Source: Jacaranda mimosifolia | Taxonomy: Eukaryota > Streptophyta > Magnoliopsida > Lamiales > Bignoniaceae | DNA: 64,000 bases | Direction of reading: 5' to 3' | NCBI GenBank assembly: GCA_018894105.1 | Contig: CM032129.1 | Coordinates: 14,639,968-14,703,967, forward strand | Shown here: one piece after another, positions 37,701 to 49,079 of the stretch | Position numbering within the stretch: position 1 is the stretch's first letter | Layout: every line of letters starts with the position of its first letter | The notes under the pieces: generated by a model | Told to the model about the DNA's origin: nothing | Databases searched by the model: none | Seen by the model: only the letters and a program-made list of their open reading frames with translations | Position numbers and translations under genes: made by a program

Positions 37701-38521
37701 ACTACTTGAACTGAATTCAACATCATTGCCATTCTAAAATAGGCTCCCTATCTCATACATGGAACCAACCCCCCAAACTCATTGTTAATATCTTGTTGGT
37801 TTTGTGTTTGAGTTTGGGTTTCACTTTTAGAATGTGTATGGACCTGTGCTAGGGATTGTGTTTGAAATTTAATTTGGGCAGTAGATTGACCTTGATTTTG
37901 TATAGCAGATTGGCCTTGAGTTTGTATAGCAGATTGGGCTTGGGTTTGGGCAGCAGACTGGCCTTGACTTTGGGATTGGAATTACGCCCGAGATTGATAT
38001 TGAGATTGAGATTGAGATTGAGATTGGGATTAGGCTTGAGCATTAGTTCTGGACTTTGCTACAGATTAGGCTTTGGATATACCTTTAGATTAGGCTTTGG
38101 ATTTTTCTTTAGATGGGGCTTTGGATTTGCCTTTAGATTGCGCTTCTGATTGGGCTTTGGATTAGCTTTTTGATTGGGCTTCAGTTTGGGCTTCACATTG
38201 GGCTTGTGGTTGGGAATTGGATTGGATTTTAGGTTGGGACAAAATTGCATCAATTTTTATCTCTACATAAATCTTCACTTCCCCATATTTAGCACAAAAA
38301 TCCCCAACCTTTTTGAGGTCATCATCATCATCAGTAATTTCTTTGAAAGTGCCAACCACCTTTTGGTAGAACTTCCTAGGGGTTCTAAGCTTCAAAGCAT
38401 CACACAAGAGGTTCACATTCTTCAAATTTAAAATATCTACCTGGTAGTGGTCAAATTTCACTATGTTACCACTTTTATAAACACATGGAGGAGAAAAATC
38501 ACATTGACCACCATAAAACAC
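34735..38521 (-). pseudogene. MULE transposase (MuDR type), broken
   Basis: Cut-and-paste transposase, nuclear, decayed. In order on the minus strand: a PB1-like N-terminal domain (38521-38280) opening FYGGQCDFSP with KFDHYQVDI and an acidic DDDD stretch; a P/Q/K-rich linker made of hexanucleotide repeats (38245-37850); an acidic linker with LEEEIM then a stop near 37580; the MuDR DNA-binding region (37430-36990) with INRNDRERVYAKCESERYGW; the transposase core with the first catalytic aspartate in GTDGCHFTSPHKG and DEHRFCVRHLWKKF further on; FYESFNSSILYAREKSI; a degraded SWIM finger near 36040-35950; and a C-terminal zinc knuckle CSLCKQQGHNQRKC (about 35660-35710). Several stops and frameshifts (for example near 37000, 36710 and 36040) make it non-functional. 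Confidence 0.88.
37850..38245. repeat. hexanucleotide-type coding repeat in the transposase
   Basis: Variants of ttgggctttgga / ttgggattgaga on the plus strand (minus-strand codons for K, P, N, Q, A, L) repeat some 60 times without a fixed register. They encode a low-complexity linker between the PB1-like and DNA-binding regions. Confidence 0.8.
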
Positions 38522-38653
38522 TGTAACAGTAATTTTTCCAGAGCCTTTATCTGTACATTACAAATATACAAGGAAAAAGAAATTATTAGTAAGTGATGAG
38601 CACTTCCACACATGCAATATATAATAAATAAACCACCAACCCTACTTGTTAAT

Positions 38654-38672
38654 CCACACACACACACACACA
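38654..38672. repeat. (CA)n microsatellite
   Basis: Nine to ten CA dinucleotides just upstream (minus sense) of the transposase N-terminus. Confidence 0.9.
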
Positions 38673-39721
38673 TGTATAGACGCAAAAGTCAGAGAGTAAA
38701 TACTAAAGTGCCCCACATGGCCGACCCACAAGTTACTTTTACATAGGCAAACTGATTGAAAAATAGACATCATACTTGCAGATAACCCCACTTCTACAGT
38801 AGGCATCAAAAGACTCCAATATAGTCAAAGCATGAACAATAAAACATTATAAGTACGAGAATCATGCTTCGAAAACAACATTTAACTAAAAAACTTTAAA
38901 CTACACATGGGCCCATATTTTTCATTTCAGTATTTAAACCCATACCGTATAGAGGAGGTGGTAAGTATAGGTTTTTAGACATGCGAACAAGCATCTTCAA
39001 CTGCCTAATGCTTCTTGCCATAACGGCCAACAAAATCGAAAGTCCTACTGCGAACCAACTTCAACGTTTTGAGCGAAGAAATACTAGAGTTTTTCCTTCG
39101 ATTAAATAGCTATGCATTTGTTTGTTTTAGGGTATACTAATTTAGTGTTTAGATTTTACAGATTTGGCAAAAAAATGAAAGAGATTTCATCTAGGGTTCT
39201 TGATTTAGGGGTTTTTCTTTCTAGGTTACAGATTTTGGGTTTTTTTTTTCAAACTTGTAGTTCAGGTAATTTTTTTCCCTACAAAGTCTGGTTTTCAATT
39301 CTGGTTTCTTCGCTATGAAGCTTTGACCTTTGGCGATTTTGTTCAAAATTTCAGTGTTTTCTCTTAGTTTTTGTTTGCAAATTTTTCATCCGCATTTTTT
39401 TCTTTACACAAATTATTTATGCATTTTTAATTTCTTTTAACTTTCAGGGTTTTTCTTTTCCTTAATTTTAGTTGAGTTTTAGTTATGGTGAGGTGGCAAC
39501 TTACATGTAAGCTTATGTGGCATGTGGGTGACAAATGGCACGAAAGCCCTAAACTTGTAGCCCAATTGGAGCTGACTATACAACTTTTGGGCTTGATTGA
39601 AGATTTTTTAGCCTAATGGACCAAAAATGCGAAAAGCTAGATTAAATGTGATAACCCGAAACCAAAATGGAGTAAAAAAAAATCTCTCAATAGTTGATGG
39701 ACTAAAATTGCATTTTTCCCC

Positions 39722-41171
39722 AAAATATCTTGTTATCCATAAACTTACAAAATCAAGATTTCGTTACAAATGTTTACATTGATAAAAAGATGTTACCAAT
39801 AGCCAAAAAATATGCATGCTTGTGTTACAAATAAATATAGGTAACAGAATTTGTTATTATCTATAATTTTTTCAAAATAAATATTTTGTTACAAATAATT
39901 AAAATGACCAAAACTATTGTTACTTAAAATTGTTTTAGTAACCTTGGAATAGATTCAAGATATATTAGATGCAAAATAAGAGATTACAAGACACGAATGT
40001 TTGAGCGAGGTTCAAATAAAGGAGTACTTACTTCCCTTACATTACAAAATTAAAAAACAAAACTAAAGGATTCATGCAACTAATATCCTCTAACAGATAA
40101 TAAGAGACCAAAACAATTTAAATAAAATGGGCTTCCAAAAAATTAATTTGGGACCTAGCCTATCTAAATTGATTGGTCTAATGAAGGTCGAATTGGTTTG
40201 CCCCAGTTGAAATCCCCAGCACATCAATTGAGCCCATCAAATAAAAGGTGTCTTGAAGCAACCCAATATTGAGACAAATTGCAACATATCTTTTTTATCA
40301 ATATTGAAACTCAAGAAATTTCAAAAGAAATTTGGTCAAAAGCAACCCAATATTGAAACTCAAGTACAACGTAATTTCAAAAGAAATTTGGTCAAGAAAT
40401 GACAGCCAGTATGCCTCCACACTCCATGTTATGAAGATAATGAATAGCAAAATCTAAAGATTTCCAAGATTGCTATATCAATCTCCTCCAATACCTGCAA
40501 AAATTAGATAATAACAACAATATATTTTGATAACAAAATCACCCATATTCCTTCTGCCACTGAAAATATTTGACCATAAGAACATCGATTTTGAACAAAA
40601 AATGCAGTTATTCACCACATTAATCCAACCCAAAATTATTATCTCCAAAAGAAGCCAGGAACCCCATTCTACATAAGTTATTCTGAACTACTACTACTAA
40701 ATCCTCCAGTTTTAAAGCACCACAATTTACTACCAAGTAAATTAAAATAGAGCATCCAACACCGTAAATACAAAATCATTGAACAAAAGCAAGGCTACAG
40801 CTGCTTCTGATTTATTGAAATGGCATAATCCATTCCAGAACCACAAAACTAAACTCTTGTAGCAGGGTTGAAATTAGAGACCCACAACAATATAAGCTCA
40901 AAATTCTGTAATTCTATGTAACCAAAACATCATTATAGATTCCAAAAATCCAGTGGAATTACCAGCAATTGCATTATTCCAGTAGATTTACAGCAATGCA
41001 AAATTGTTGTAACAACGTTCAATAGAAGCACAAAAAGCAAAACAACATGACAGATTCATCTGCAAAACAGGTTTCCAAATCAATTCAAACTAATGGCAGC
41101 TTGCATAAGGCAAAAGCAAATATCACTACAACTACTTTATAATCAACAAAATATTAAGAGAGAGAATATAC
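39722..41171. other. intergenic DNA with a short duplication
   Basis: No gene is seen. The block gcaacccaatattga, then actcaag, then tttcaaaagaaatttggtcaa occurs twice between 40257 and 40395. Confidence 0.5.
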
Positions 41172-41451
41172 CATTTTCCATCATCGATTTACTTGCGTAA
41201 GGAGGGGGGCTAGATAAATGCAAATGCAGGGGCTGAAATGGGCTACCTCCAAAAAGGCGACTTCCATAGTTGTAATGATATGTCGAACCCCCAAAAAATG
41301 GCATATCATATGGAGACATTGATGTTCCATTGAATACAAAAGAGCCGTAAGAAGGCACGCTCATATACATTGAGGAAGGTGCACTAGAGCCTACGTACGA
41401 TGCTGCAACTGAGTAACCCTAAGGTGCTTGCATTGGTGTAACAGTTGATTT
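41172..41451 (-). pseudogene. exon of a RanBP2-type zinc-finger protein, broken
   Basis: A single minus-strand exon with a good acceptor (tcatttcag|aaatc) and donor (gaaaatg|gtatat). It encodes KSTVTPMQAP, stop, GYSVAASYVGSSAPSS, MYMSVPSYGSFVFNGT, MSPYDMPFFGGSTYHYNYG, SRLFGGSPFQPLHLH and PPPYASKSMMENG. This proline/glycine/tyrosine-rich linker resembles the middle of the plant RanBP2/NZF zinc-finger family represented by Arabidopsis At1g67325, which carries C4 zinc fingers on both sides. Neither the fingers nor any neighbouring exon was found within 3 kb. The in-frame TAG near the start (where a glutamine codon would be expected) and the lack of partner exons mark it as a fragment, perhaps moved by a transposon. 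The family call is from memory of composition and should be confirmed. Confidence 0.5.
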
Positions 41452-41699
41452 CTGAAATGAGAGGTGTCTAGTTAGGTTCTTAAATGATAAAGATTTGGTG
41501 GAGTATTTAATCTCAAATGAATTCTTCACATCGTGTAAAGGAATTGAGTTTTGTGCATCTTAATTATTTTCTCCATTTCTAACTTGCTTCTAGAAATACT
41601 GACCTTCACTTTCAAATCAACCATCCTCATAGACCAAAGTAGCTCCAAATGAACCAAGATCAAATCGACCACAACTGTTCTACCTATTTACATTACTAA

Positions 41700-42037
41700 G
41701 AGGGTGTTTGGATGAGCTTATAAGTTGTTTTAGAGTTTATAAGATATTAGAAAGTTTTTAGTAAATATTTTAGAAAAGAACTTATAAGATCATAAAATAA
41801 GATATTAGGATCTTAAAATCTACTTAAAAAAAATAAGGATTGTCATAACTTGTTTTTAAGTTCTTAACAAACTTTTTTAGTTTTAACAATTGTAATTACA
41901 AGATCGTTGTTGCTAACATCTTATAAGTTCCAATATCTTATTTTATCCAAAACACTTCAATAACTTATTTAAAAAATAAGATCTAAAATGTTAAAGTAAG
42001 ATCTAGCTTTTCAAAATAATCTTATAAGTTATGCCCC
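41700..42037. mobile_element. MITE, 338 bp, PIF/Harbinger-like
   Basis: Flanked by TAA on both sides (41697-41699 and 42038-42040), the three-base duplication of PIF/Harbinger elements. The left end is GAGGGTGTTTGGATGAGC then TTATAAGTTGTTTT; the right end reversed is GGGGCATAACTTATAAGATTATTTT. The interior is made of ataagat-type motifs with no coding frame. The inverted repeats are imperfect and a TAA match alone is weak evidence. Confidence 0.5.
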
Positions 42038-43360
42038 TAATTTAATTGGAACTTCCACAACACTCACCCTCACTCGAAGCATAAATCAAGAAACCTAGGA
42101 GGAAAAAAAAGGTGGGGACAAGAAATCTTGAACTTGCACTTTGTATTTTTTATTGTTCCAATAATGTAGAAATTTAATCATATTCAATCATCACTAATCA
42201 GTAGCAGTAAAAAGCGCTAGAATGACCATAGGTACTGCATAAAATTGATCCTGAAGCATAAAACACAAAACTAGTTTAGTGGAAATTGGGGACAATACCC
42301 GGACTGCACCTTATCTGGCATTTCGATCGCGATGATCCATAACTCTAACTAAATAATTCAAAAAAAATTAAATCAATGACCAGAGAGTGAGAAATACAAA
42401 AAAAAAAAAAAAAAAAGAAATAAAATAAGAGAGAAAAATGAAGAAGATCTAAAAGTAAACTACTATCAAGGTTAATATAGGCCATAGAACAAGCATCGTA
42501 ACAATTGAAGATGTCAGCCTTAACACTCTCCATATTTGCTCAAATTATCAATAGAACTAGTGGAAATGGAATCACCATCTTTTTCTCCATTGCTCCTTTA
42601 AATCAAAAAGAAAGTTGTATGAAAATCTGTGCTAAATTGAGAGAAAACCTCCAGACCTTTCTAACTACACCTATCACGCTGAGATCATCTTGAGAATCTG
42701 AGAGAAACATAAAATTTGAAGTCAAAACAATCCAAATCTCAAAATACCTAGACCTTCGGTTTCGATTTTCAAGTCCAATTCTAGTTCCATGAACTTGAAA
42801 TTTGGCTCCCATATATCTTATAGATCGACACCTACTGGGCAGCTGGACGTGAGGCCAATGGCTGCACAAGGCCTCACGCGGCCGGCTCGTCTACTCTGCT
42901 GTTGGAAGATTAAGTTTGGAAAAAAAGAAAAAAAAATAGAAAGACAGAAAAGGAGAGAAGAAGAGGAGAAAGGGGCGGAGAAGGAATGTGAATGAAGTGA
43001 GTGATTTCTAATAAAAAAAAAATAAAAGAAGAGGGTGATTGAAATTTAAGGTTTGTGCAAGATATTTTATTTTATATACAATAATTTATTTTTAATTTAA
43101 AAAAAGATTGAAGAAAGAAGAAAACTATACTGATACTAATAGGAATAAGCAACAAACCTTTATGGGTTTTTCAAATTTGGTGGGTTTCTCATTGTCTTTT
43201 CTCTCAAATTCTTCAATCAGATTTAAGAGAGGAGAAACCCTCGTGTAGGAAGAAAGGGGCAGACTAAATATGAAATATGGAGAGAAAAACTCTTTTGATA
43301 CCTTGTATTTTTCGTTTAACTATAAAAAGTATAATTAGCTTTTTTGAAAATGACTTTTTT
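42038..43360. other. intergenic DNA with one GC-rich palindromic patch
   Basis: I see no gene I can name. Most is AT- or purine-rich. The 42838-42905 patch is strikingly GC-rich and carries the hairpin listed separately. Confidence 0.45.
42849..42877. repeat. perfect 8-bp GC-rich inverted repeat
   Basis: gtgaggcc and ggcctcac are perfect complements around a 13-base loop, inside a GC-rich patch in AT-rich surroundings. Confidence 0.8.
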
Positions 43361-43384
43361 ATAATAATAATAATAATAATAATA

Positions 43385-43421
<37 letters not shown>

Positions 43422-43425
43422 TTAT
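43361..43425. repeat. (TAA)n-(TTA)n palindromic microsatellite
   Basis: A run of (ATA)n is followed directly by (TAT)n, so the two halves are complementary and could fold into one long AT hairpin. Confidence 0.9.
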
Positions 43426-43429
43426 TTAT

Positions 43430-44858
43430 TTTTATTTTTATTTTTTATCATTTATATTATAATTTTTTAGTTTCCCATAAAATTTAGTTTGTTTTTGTTT
43501 AATCGTACAAATTGTAATTAGTTACAATATACTTATTTAATATAGGTGAATTATAAATTATGATCAGCTACATTATATGGAGATAAATTTGAATATACAA
43601 TTTGATGAAAATGCATTTCAATTTATTATACTAGCAGTCAAGCCATGCCATCCCTACATGTTTAAATACATTTTAACAATTGTAATAATAAAAAAAATTA
43701 AATTTATAAATAGTACATTTGAATATACAATAATACAAACCACACTAAATAATAACATACAATATTGATTTCAATCTAACAAAATTTTATGAAATTGATA
43801 GTAAAAAAATCAAAAAAAAAAAAAGCAATATAGAACATATAGTAGGTTCAATGACAACTAAATGAGAATTATTTAAACTTAGAAATTAAATAAATGAGAA
43901 TGATTTAAATGGTCACTATACTCTGGCACACATCATTTTGCGACAAATTAATATTCAGTAGCTATAAATGGTCACTATACTCTGACAAGCTTGGGCCACT
44001 ATTTAATGACCAAAATTGAAAACTTTAGCAAAAATTTTAATGTTCGCTATCAGTAAATATCGATTGCAACCAATTTAATGATAGGTTTTTAAATGGTTGC
44101 TACAAGTCTTTTAAATGTATCATCAACAACTAACAAATTTGGTTGCATATACTAACAACAACAAATTCAACTTTGCATGATTGCTAAAAAATACTAAACA
44201 TTCAATGAACATTGTCTCTAATTAATTTTTAAATGAGTATCAAAAAACTCTTCAAATATTTTTCAAAAAAATATCAAAAAACTCTTTAAATTTTAGTTTG
44301 AATCGTTAAATTAATTTTGAGCTAAATTTGCTAAAAAAGTTAATTCAAATAAATAAATAAACTAAAATAATGATAATTCAAAATTTTATTATTTAATTTA
44401 TCGTGTTACTTAGTTTAGTAGATAATATTTTTGTTTAATTTCCCTTTTCAAAATTTAAATATTTTTAAATTAAAGATAATGATATTTTATAAAAAATTTA
44501 GTTTAATATTTAAATTTTTTATTTTCAAAATCAAATTAAACTTTAAAAGTCTTTGTCAACTTCCTTTTGTTTTATAAAATCTGCAATAGCTAGGCCCAAA
44601 AAACCAACTTTAATATTAAAACTAAAAATTATAAAATTTTATGTACATGAAAGAGGGAATCTAAAGTAAGAAAGATCTCAATTTTGTCTAGCAAAGAAAA
44701 TAAAAGAAGAAAACTCCTCCCTTATAGGGAGCTTTTGTGGCAAAAAACTGAAGAACAAAGCAAGCAACAGGGGTGAGAGTTGGGCGGTGAAAGAAAATTA
44801 TAGGGAGTTTTTGTGGCAAAAAAGCTAATAGAAGATAAAACGAGTTGCAAACTGAATA
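43430..44858. other. AT-rich intergenic DNA with a partial duplication
   Basis: I see no gene. Two copies of ttatagggagYttttgtggc followed by A lie at about 44711-44737 and 44796-44822. Confidence 0.5.
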
Positions 44859-44866
44859 CCTACATG

Positions 44867-45370
44867 CAGTGGCGTATCTAGGAATTTAAGTAACTGGGGT
44901 CAAAATATTAATAAAAAATAAATTTAAAATAATTAATATTTAATAAAAATAAAATTTAAATACATTAATCAAATTGTCTTTGACTAGTTTCCATATTCTG
45001 AAACGTTGTCATAATATCATCATTTGAAATGCTTATAAATACTTCTCTTTCTTTATAAGTTATCAAGCAATCATTAAGGAAGTCATCATTCAGTCGGTTC
45101 CGCAAATTAGTTTTGATAAATTTTATCACCGAGAAAACTCTCTCTACACTTGCAGTGGCAATCACAAAAAGCAACAAAAATTTACAGTCATTTTGGCCCC
45201 ATTTTTGTAGCAACAAAAATTACTACACGTCAATCCTCTTTATACTGGGGTCATTTTGATATTAAGTGAAGTTAAAATACTATATATCCATCATTTCTAT
45301 ATAAATATATATATATATAAAACAAGTGGGGTCAATTGACCCCACATATGTGACTGTAAATCCGCCACTG
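44867..45370 (-). mobile_element. hAT element, 504 bp, with 8-bp target duplication
   Basis: Terminal inverted repeats CAGTGGCGTATCTA (left) and CAGTGGCGGATTTA (right, reversed) match in 12 of 14 positions. Both sides carry the identical octamer CCTACATG (44859-44866 and 45371-45378), the duplication size expected of hAT transposons. Inside, the minus strand still encodes a piece of hAT transposase. The element is an internally deleted copy retaining both ends. Confidence 0.92.
44965..45216 (-). pseudogene. hAT transposase C-terminal dimerisation domain, truncated
   Basis: An open 83-codon frame inside the hAT element encodes the conserved dimerisation region: FVIATASVERVFSVIKFIKT, LRNRLNDDFLNDCLITYKER, ending NMETSQRQFD. 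The TASVER and LRNRL motifs match the hAT family C-terminal domain (Dimer_Tnp_hAT), as found in TTF-type zinc-finger/hAT proteins. The DNA-binding and catalytic parts are missing, so it cannot transpose by itself. The frame is uninterrupted, which suggests a fairly recent deletion. Confidence 0.85.
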
Positions 45371-45378
45371 CCTACATG

Positions 45379-46429
45379 CATACCGCCAAAATTACTGCCA
45401 AGACTCTGTCTTAGCAATTCACTCTTAATTTTGGCCGGAAGGGAAAAGGTTACCGCCGAAACTTGGTTACCTTTTTTAGATTTTTTTCGTTCTTAATTTT
45501 GGCGGAAAGGGAAAAAGCTACCGCCTAAACTTGGTTACCTTATCTCATTTTTTTCTCCTTTTCTTTTTCTTTTGAAGTAATAAACATGAACCATTTTCAT
45601 AATTTTTAGAAATTTCTTAAATATTTTCTAAATTTGTTAAAGTCTACCTAATTTTTTAGAAAAATAATAAAAAAATTTCTAGTTTGAAACTTCATGCTTA
45701 TTTTTTCTCCTAATAAACTACTCTTAACTTTTTAGATTAACAAATTTGATGAATTGAATTCTTTTTATAATTTTTTTTAGTTGTTTAATTTGATTTTTAT
45801 GAATGATATTTAATTTTAATAAATTAAATATTTATAAAAATACTTTCTAGAATTTTTGTATATACATTATAATAGTAGACACAATTTTGAAACTGAATGA
45901 ACTAAACAAGAAGACTAATTTTTCAATTTAAAGCTAAGTTTTGTAAAAGTTTGTAGTACAAATAAATGAATACGATTAACATAAATTAATTGTTAGAATA
46001 ATATTAATAAATAAAAAATTAAATAAGAAGTTTAAGGGTATATCTTATCTAAAATTAGATAAGGGTTAATGATGGGATTTCTTTGGAATGACAAGTAAAT
46101 AAAATAGATTTTCTCTATTTAAAATATATTTCATGAATTTCAGGGGTATGAATAATTGTTTTAATAGAGTTTTAGTAAATTTTCCCGTTAATAATTATCA
46201 ATAGTATTCCATTTTATAGTATATGTTGTCGTAATGCATTGATATATTTTGCTTTTCAATGGTTTTCAATGCATTTTATAGTATAGTATATGTTGTCGTA
46301 ATGCATTGTTATATGTAGATCTAAGTAGATCCAAACAAAGAATAATTTTATCTTTTACTTTTTAGATATTTTATTTTATTTTTAAATTTTTTAACTATAG
46401 TGAAGGATGATATGAGCATATAAAGAGGT
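45379..46429. other. intergenic DNA with two tandem duplications
   Basis: No gene is seen. A ~67-bp direct repeat (cttaattttggcggaagg, aaaagYtaccgcc, aaacttggttacc) occupies about 45423-45540. A second (cattttatagtatatgttgt then cgtaatgcattg) occupies 46209-46310. Confidence 0.6.
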
Positions 46430-47760
46430 TGTAGTGGACTTAGGAGCAATATGACCTACAACGTCAAGACTCTATGCATCAAACAGCCATAAAGCAACTG
46501 TGGGATGTAAGGGTTCAGGATGTTGATATATAAAGTTAGCATGCATTTGACAAGCTTCACACCTTTTCGCATAACTCATACAATCTTTAACCATAGTAGG
46601 CCAATAGTAGCCCATCCATTTAATCTGAAAATAATGCTTAGGACTCGACTGGTGAGCTCCGCAAACTTTAGAATGTGCCTCAACCATAGCTTCAGTTGCT
46701 TCTTCACCACTTAAACAGTGCAAATACGTACCTTCATAAGATCAACGATACAAAATATTTTTGTATAAAATGAAGCGATATGACCTCTGACACACCTTCG
46801 TCCTACGATGAGGGTCTGGCGGCAATTTTTCGTGCTTTAGATAGTCAATCAGTGATGTCCTTCAATCTTCGTCTTCACCAACTAAGACTGATATGACATT
46901 TGCATCCTCATAATCAAGCTCAATGGGTGAAGGCTCAATCCATCTATAGCACACTGGGATATTTGCCGTTTCTCCTTCGGAAAAGGTCAAAGTAGTAGAT
47001 GCATCTACCATCCTATTTTCCTTTCTTGGGATGTGACTTAGGATAACACTTTTAAACTTGTTTAACAAACAATAGGCTAGTTGAAAGTAAGGGATCAAAT
47101 CTTCCATTTTAACCTCAAACATTTAAAAGCTAATTAATAACCAGTTTTGAATCACCATAGACCTCAACTTCTAAGATTTCCATTTCAAGTGCCATTTGAA
47201 GCCCAAATCAACGCCTAATATTCTGCAACATTATTAGAGCACAATTCATTTAATACTACAGAATATGTCAAAACTTGCCTTTCTAGTGAAACAAAGACCC
47301 TCCGCTCCATCAGATCGAACTACTCCATCAAATAACATTGTCCATCCTGGCAAGATCTCAACGAAGAGAGCATCCTCATTGGGTAATTCATTGGATACCT
47401 TATTCTTTTCAGAAATAGGGTGATCTGCTAGAAAATTGGCAAGAGCTTGTCATTTAATAGCTTTTTGAGGTATATATGTAATCTCATACTGATTGAATAC
47501 GACAGACCACTTAGCCAATCTTCTTGAAAGTACTGTTTCAGCTCTTTGATCAAAGAATCCATTTGTAGCTTTTAGATTTTTCATCATCCTTAGTTGAGGG
47601 TTTTTAGCCACATGTGAGACCTTTGATGCTAATGGACGAGATTGATTAATACATCAACTTCTCCTTCAACGGTGTGCTACAAGAATCCACTGACTGCTTT
47701 CTACCCAGTCACTTTATCAATGAATTGAGTGTCCACTAGCATTGAATCGAAACTCCTAAG
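46430..47760 (-). pseudogene. Ty3/gypsy RNase H and integrase N-terminus
   Basis: Minus-strand pol pieces. From 47560 downward: RLAKWSVVFNQYEITYIPQK, then FLADHPISEKN, an RNase H-like part with MLFDGVVRSDGAEG and later YFQLAYCLLNKF and LSHIPRKENRMVDA (47122-46862), then the integrase zinc-binding (HHCC) region with EAHSKVCGAHQSSPKHYFQIK, WMGYYWPTMVKDCMSYAKRC and CEACQMHAN (46723-46472), ending at the first residues of the integrase core (SLDVVGHI) near 46430. Many stops are present. The reverse transcriptase is missing, apparently by internal deletion near 47650-47760. Homology ends at about 46430, so most of the core is absent here; a later portion of a like integrase lies at 33687-34303. 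Confidence 0.82.
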
Positions 47761-49079
47761 CTGAAGCATTGTTGATGCCCCTATGAGTGAAGATAAGGAA
47801 AAACATTATTTTTGCTTCGCATATCACATGTGGCATCAGCTATTGCTATAGCGCTAGCAAGATTTGACCCAAAAACATCTTCTGTGATAAGAATTTTCTT
47901 TCCATCTCTTGCTAATGCCATGACTTTATCCTTGAAAACGAAGTATTTCTCTATTGAATGACCAAACCCGATGATACTTGCAATAATTTGGATTGTTCAC
48001 CTTTCCAGCTTCTTTAGGACATTTTGATTTCGATAGTTCAATCAACTTCCTTGTCAATAATTCATCAAAGATGTGAGAAATATCAAAATTTGGAAATGGA
48101 TACTCATTCTCTTGCATTTCTTTTAGTGTTTTCTTACATGTTGAAATGCATTAATCTTCAGTTTTCTCAACAACCTTTTCATAACTTATCGGAATCTTGA
48201 TGGAAGCTATTTTGATTGCCATAGATTCCTTAGTAGCAGCTTTGGCATATTTTTCATTTTTCTCTAAATCTTTCTTTTTCTTCTTCTGGTTTTCAACAAG
48301 AATCTCGACCCTCTGATTAGTAATCCTAAGCTCCATGTCGTGGGCATGAGTGGCTAATTCCTCAAAAGTACGAGGCTTGATTCCTTGAAGAATGTTGAGA
48401 AGTTCCAGTGCATACCTTGAATACACATCTCTACTGCAGACGTCTCTGAGAACCTATGTAGTGCCCCATCTTGTGATAGCACCTAAGCTGAGGCACCACT
48501 CTAGTTCAATCTTAATTCAAGCCAAGAAGTAAGCTATACAGTCAATAATCCCATCTAAATTTTTTTCAAAACTTATCAAAGACATATATCAGCGGATTTC
48601 AAACTCACTAACTCTTTAAAACGTTAAATAAGTCATAATTCAACTTCTTACGTCTAACAAAACATATATAGGCATCACATCACCGACATCAATCCTGACA
48701 CACTGCAATGTCACTAAATCCAATTACAACATTCAAGTGACCTATTAAACATCTGAGCACCCATTCTATTACAAAAGGTATTTCTTCACTCCAAGTTGGA
48801 ACCTCATATTCTTCACTTATACCTGTATGAGAAAATCAAGATAAACGGGCAGTAGGTTCAAAGGACTTAGTGAGGGATAATTGTAACATATATAATGGGG
48901 ATCTGTTGAGGAAAAAATCGACTTAACAGATCATCAATCAATAATTAATGAAAATACAACAGGATACGTTCAAAATGTCAGGAACAGTCTAACAGGCAGA
49001 TTACCGTCGGTCAGTTAGATTACAGTAGGATAGAATAGTCCCAAAAACTATTTACATTTCAGTCAGTCTTATCCAAGTA

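Larger units (their letters stand above)
34304..39721 (-). mobile_element. Mutator-like element (MULE), decayed
   Basis: The region between the broken gypsy integrase and 39721 contains a minus-strand MuDR-type transposase. The right edge (5' end of the element) is GGGGAAAAATGCAATTTTAGTCC on the minus strand, a typical MULE terminus for plants. I could not find a matching inverted terminus or a 9-bp target duplication on the left, so the element is either of the non-TIR type or truncated. The left limit is set only by the end of gypsy homology. Confidence 0.6.

Noticed and set aside
37856..38253. Long open frames on both strands over the hexanucleotide repeat
   Set aside because: The repeat avoids stops in several frames; only the minus-strand frame continuous with the PB1-like domain is meaningful.
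33522..39730. AAAATATCT at 33522-33530 and at 39722-39730 as a 9-bp MULE target duplication
   Set aside because: The same AT-rich nonamer also occurs near 38425, and no MULE terminus lies at 33530, so the match is probably chance.
41143..41370. Independent small gene starting MYMSVPSYG
   Set aside because: The similarity continues upstream of that methionine through an in-frame stop to a splice acceptor, so it is an internal exon and the ATG is not a start.
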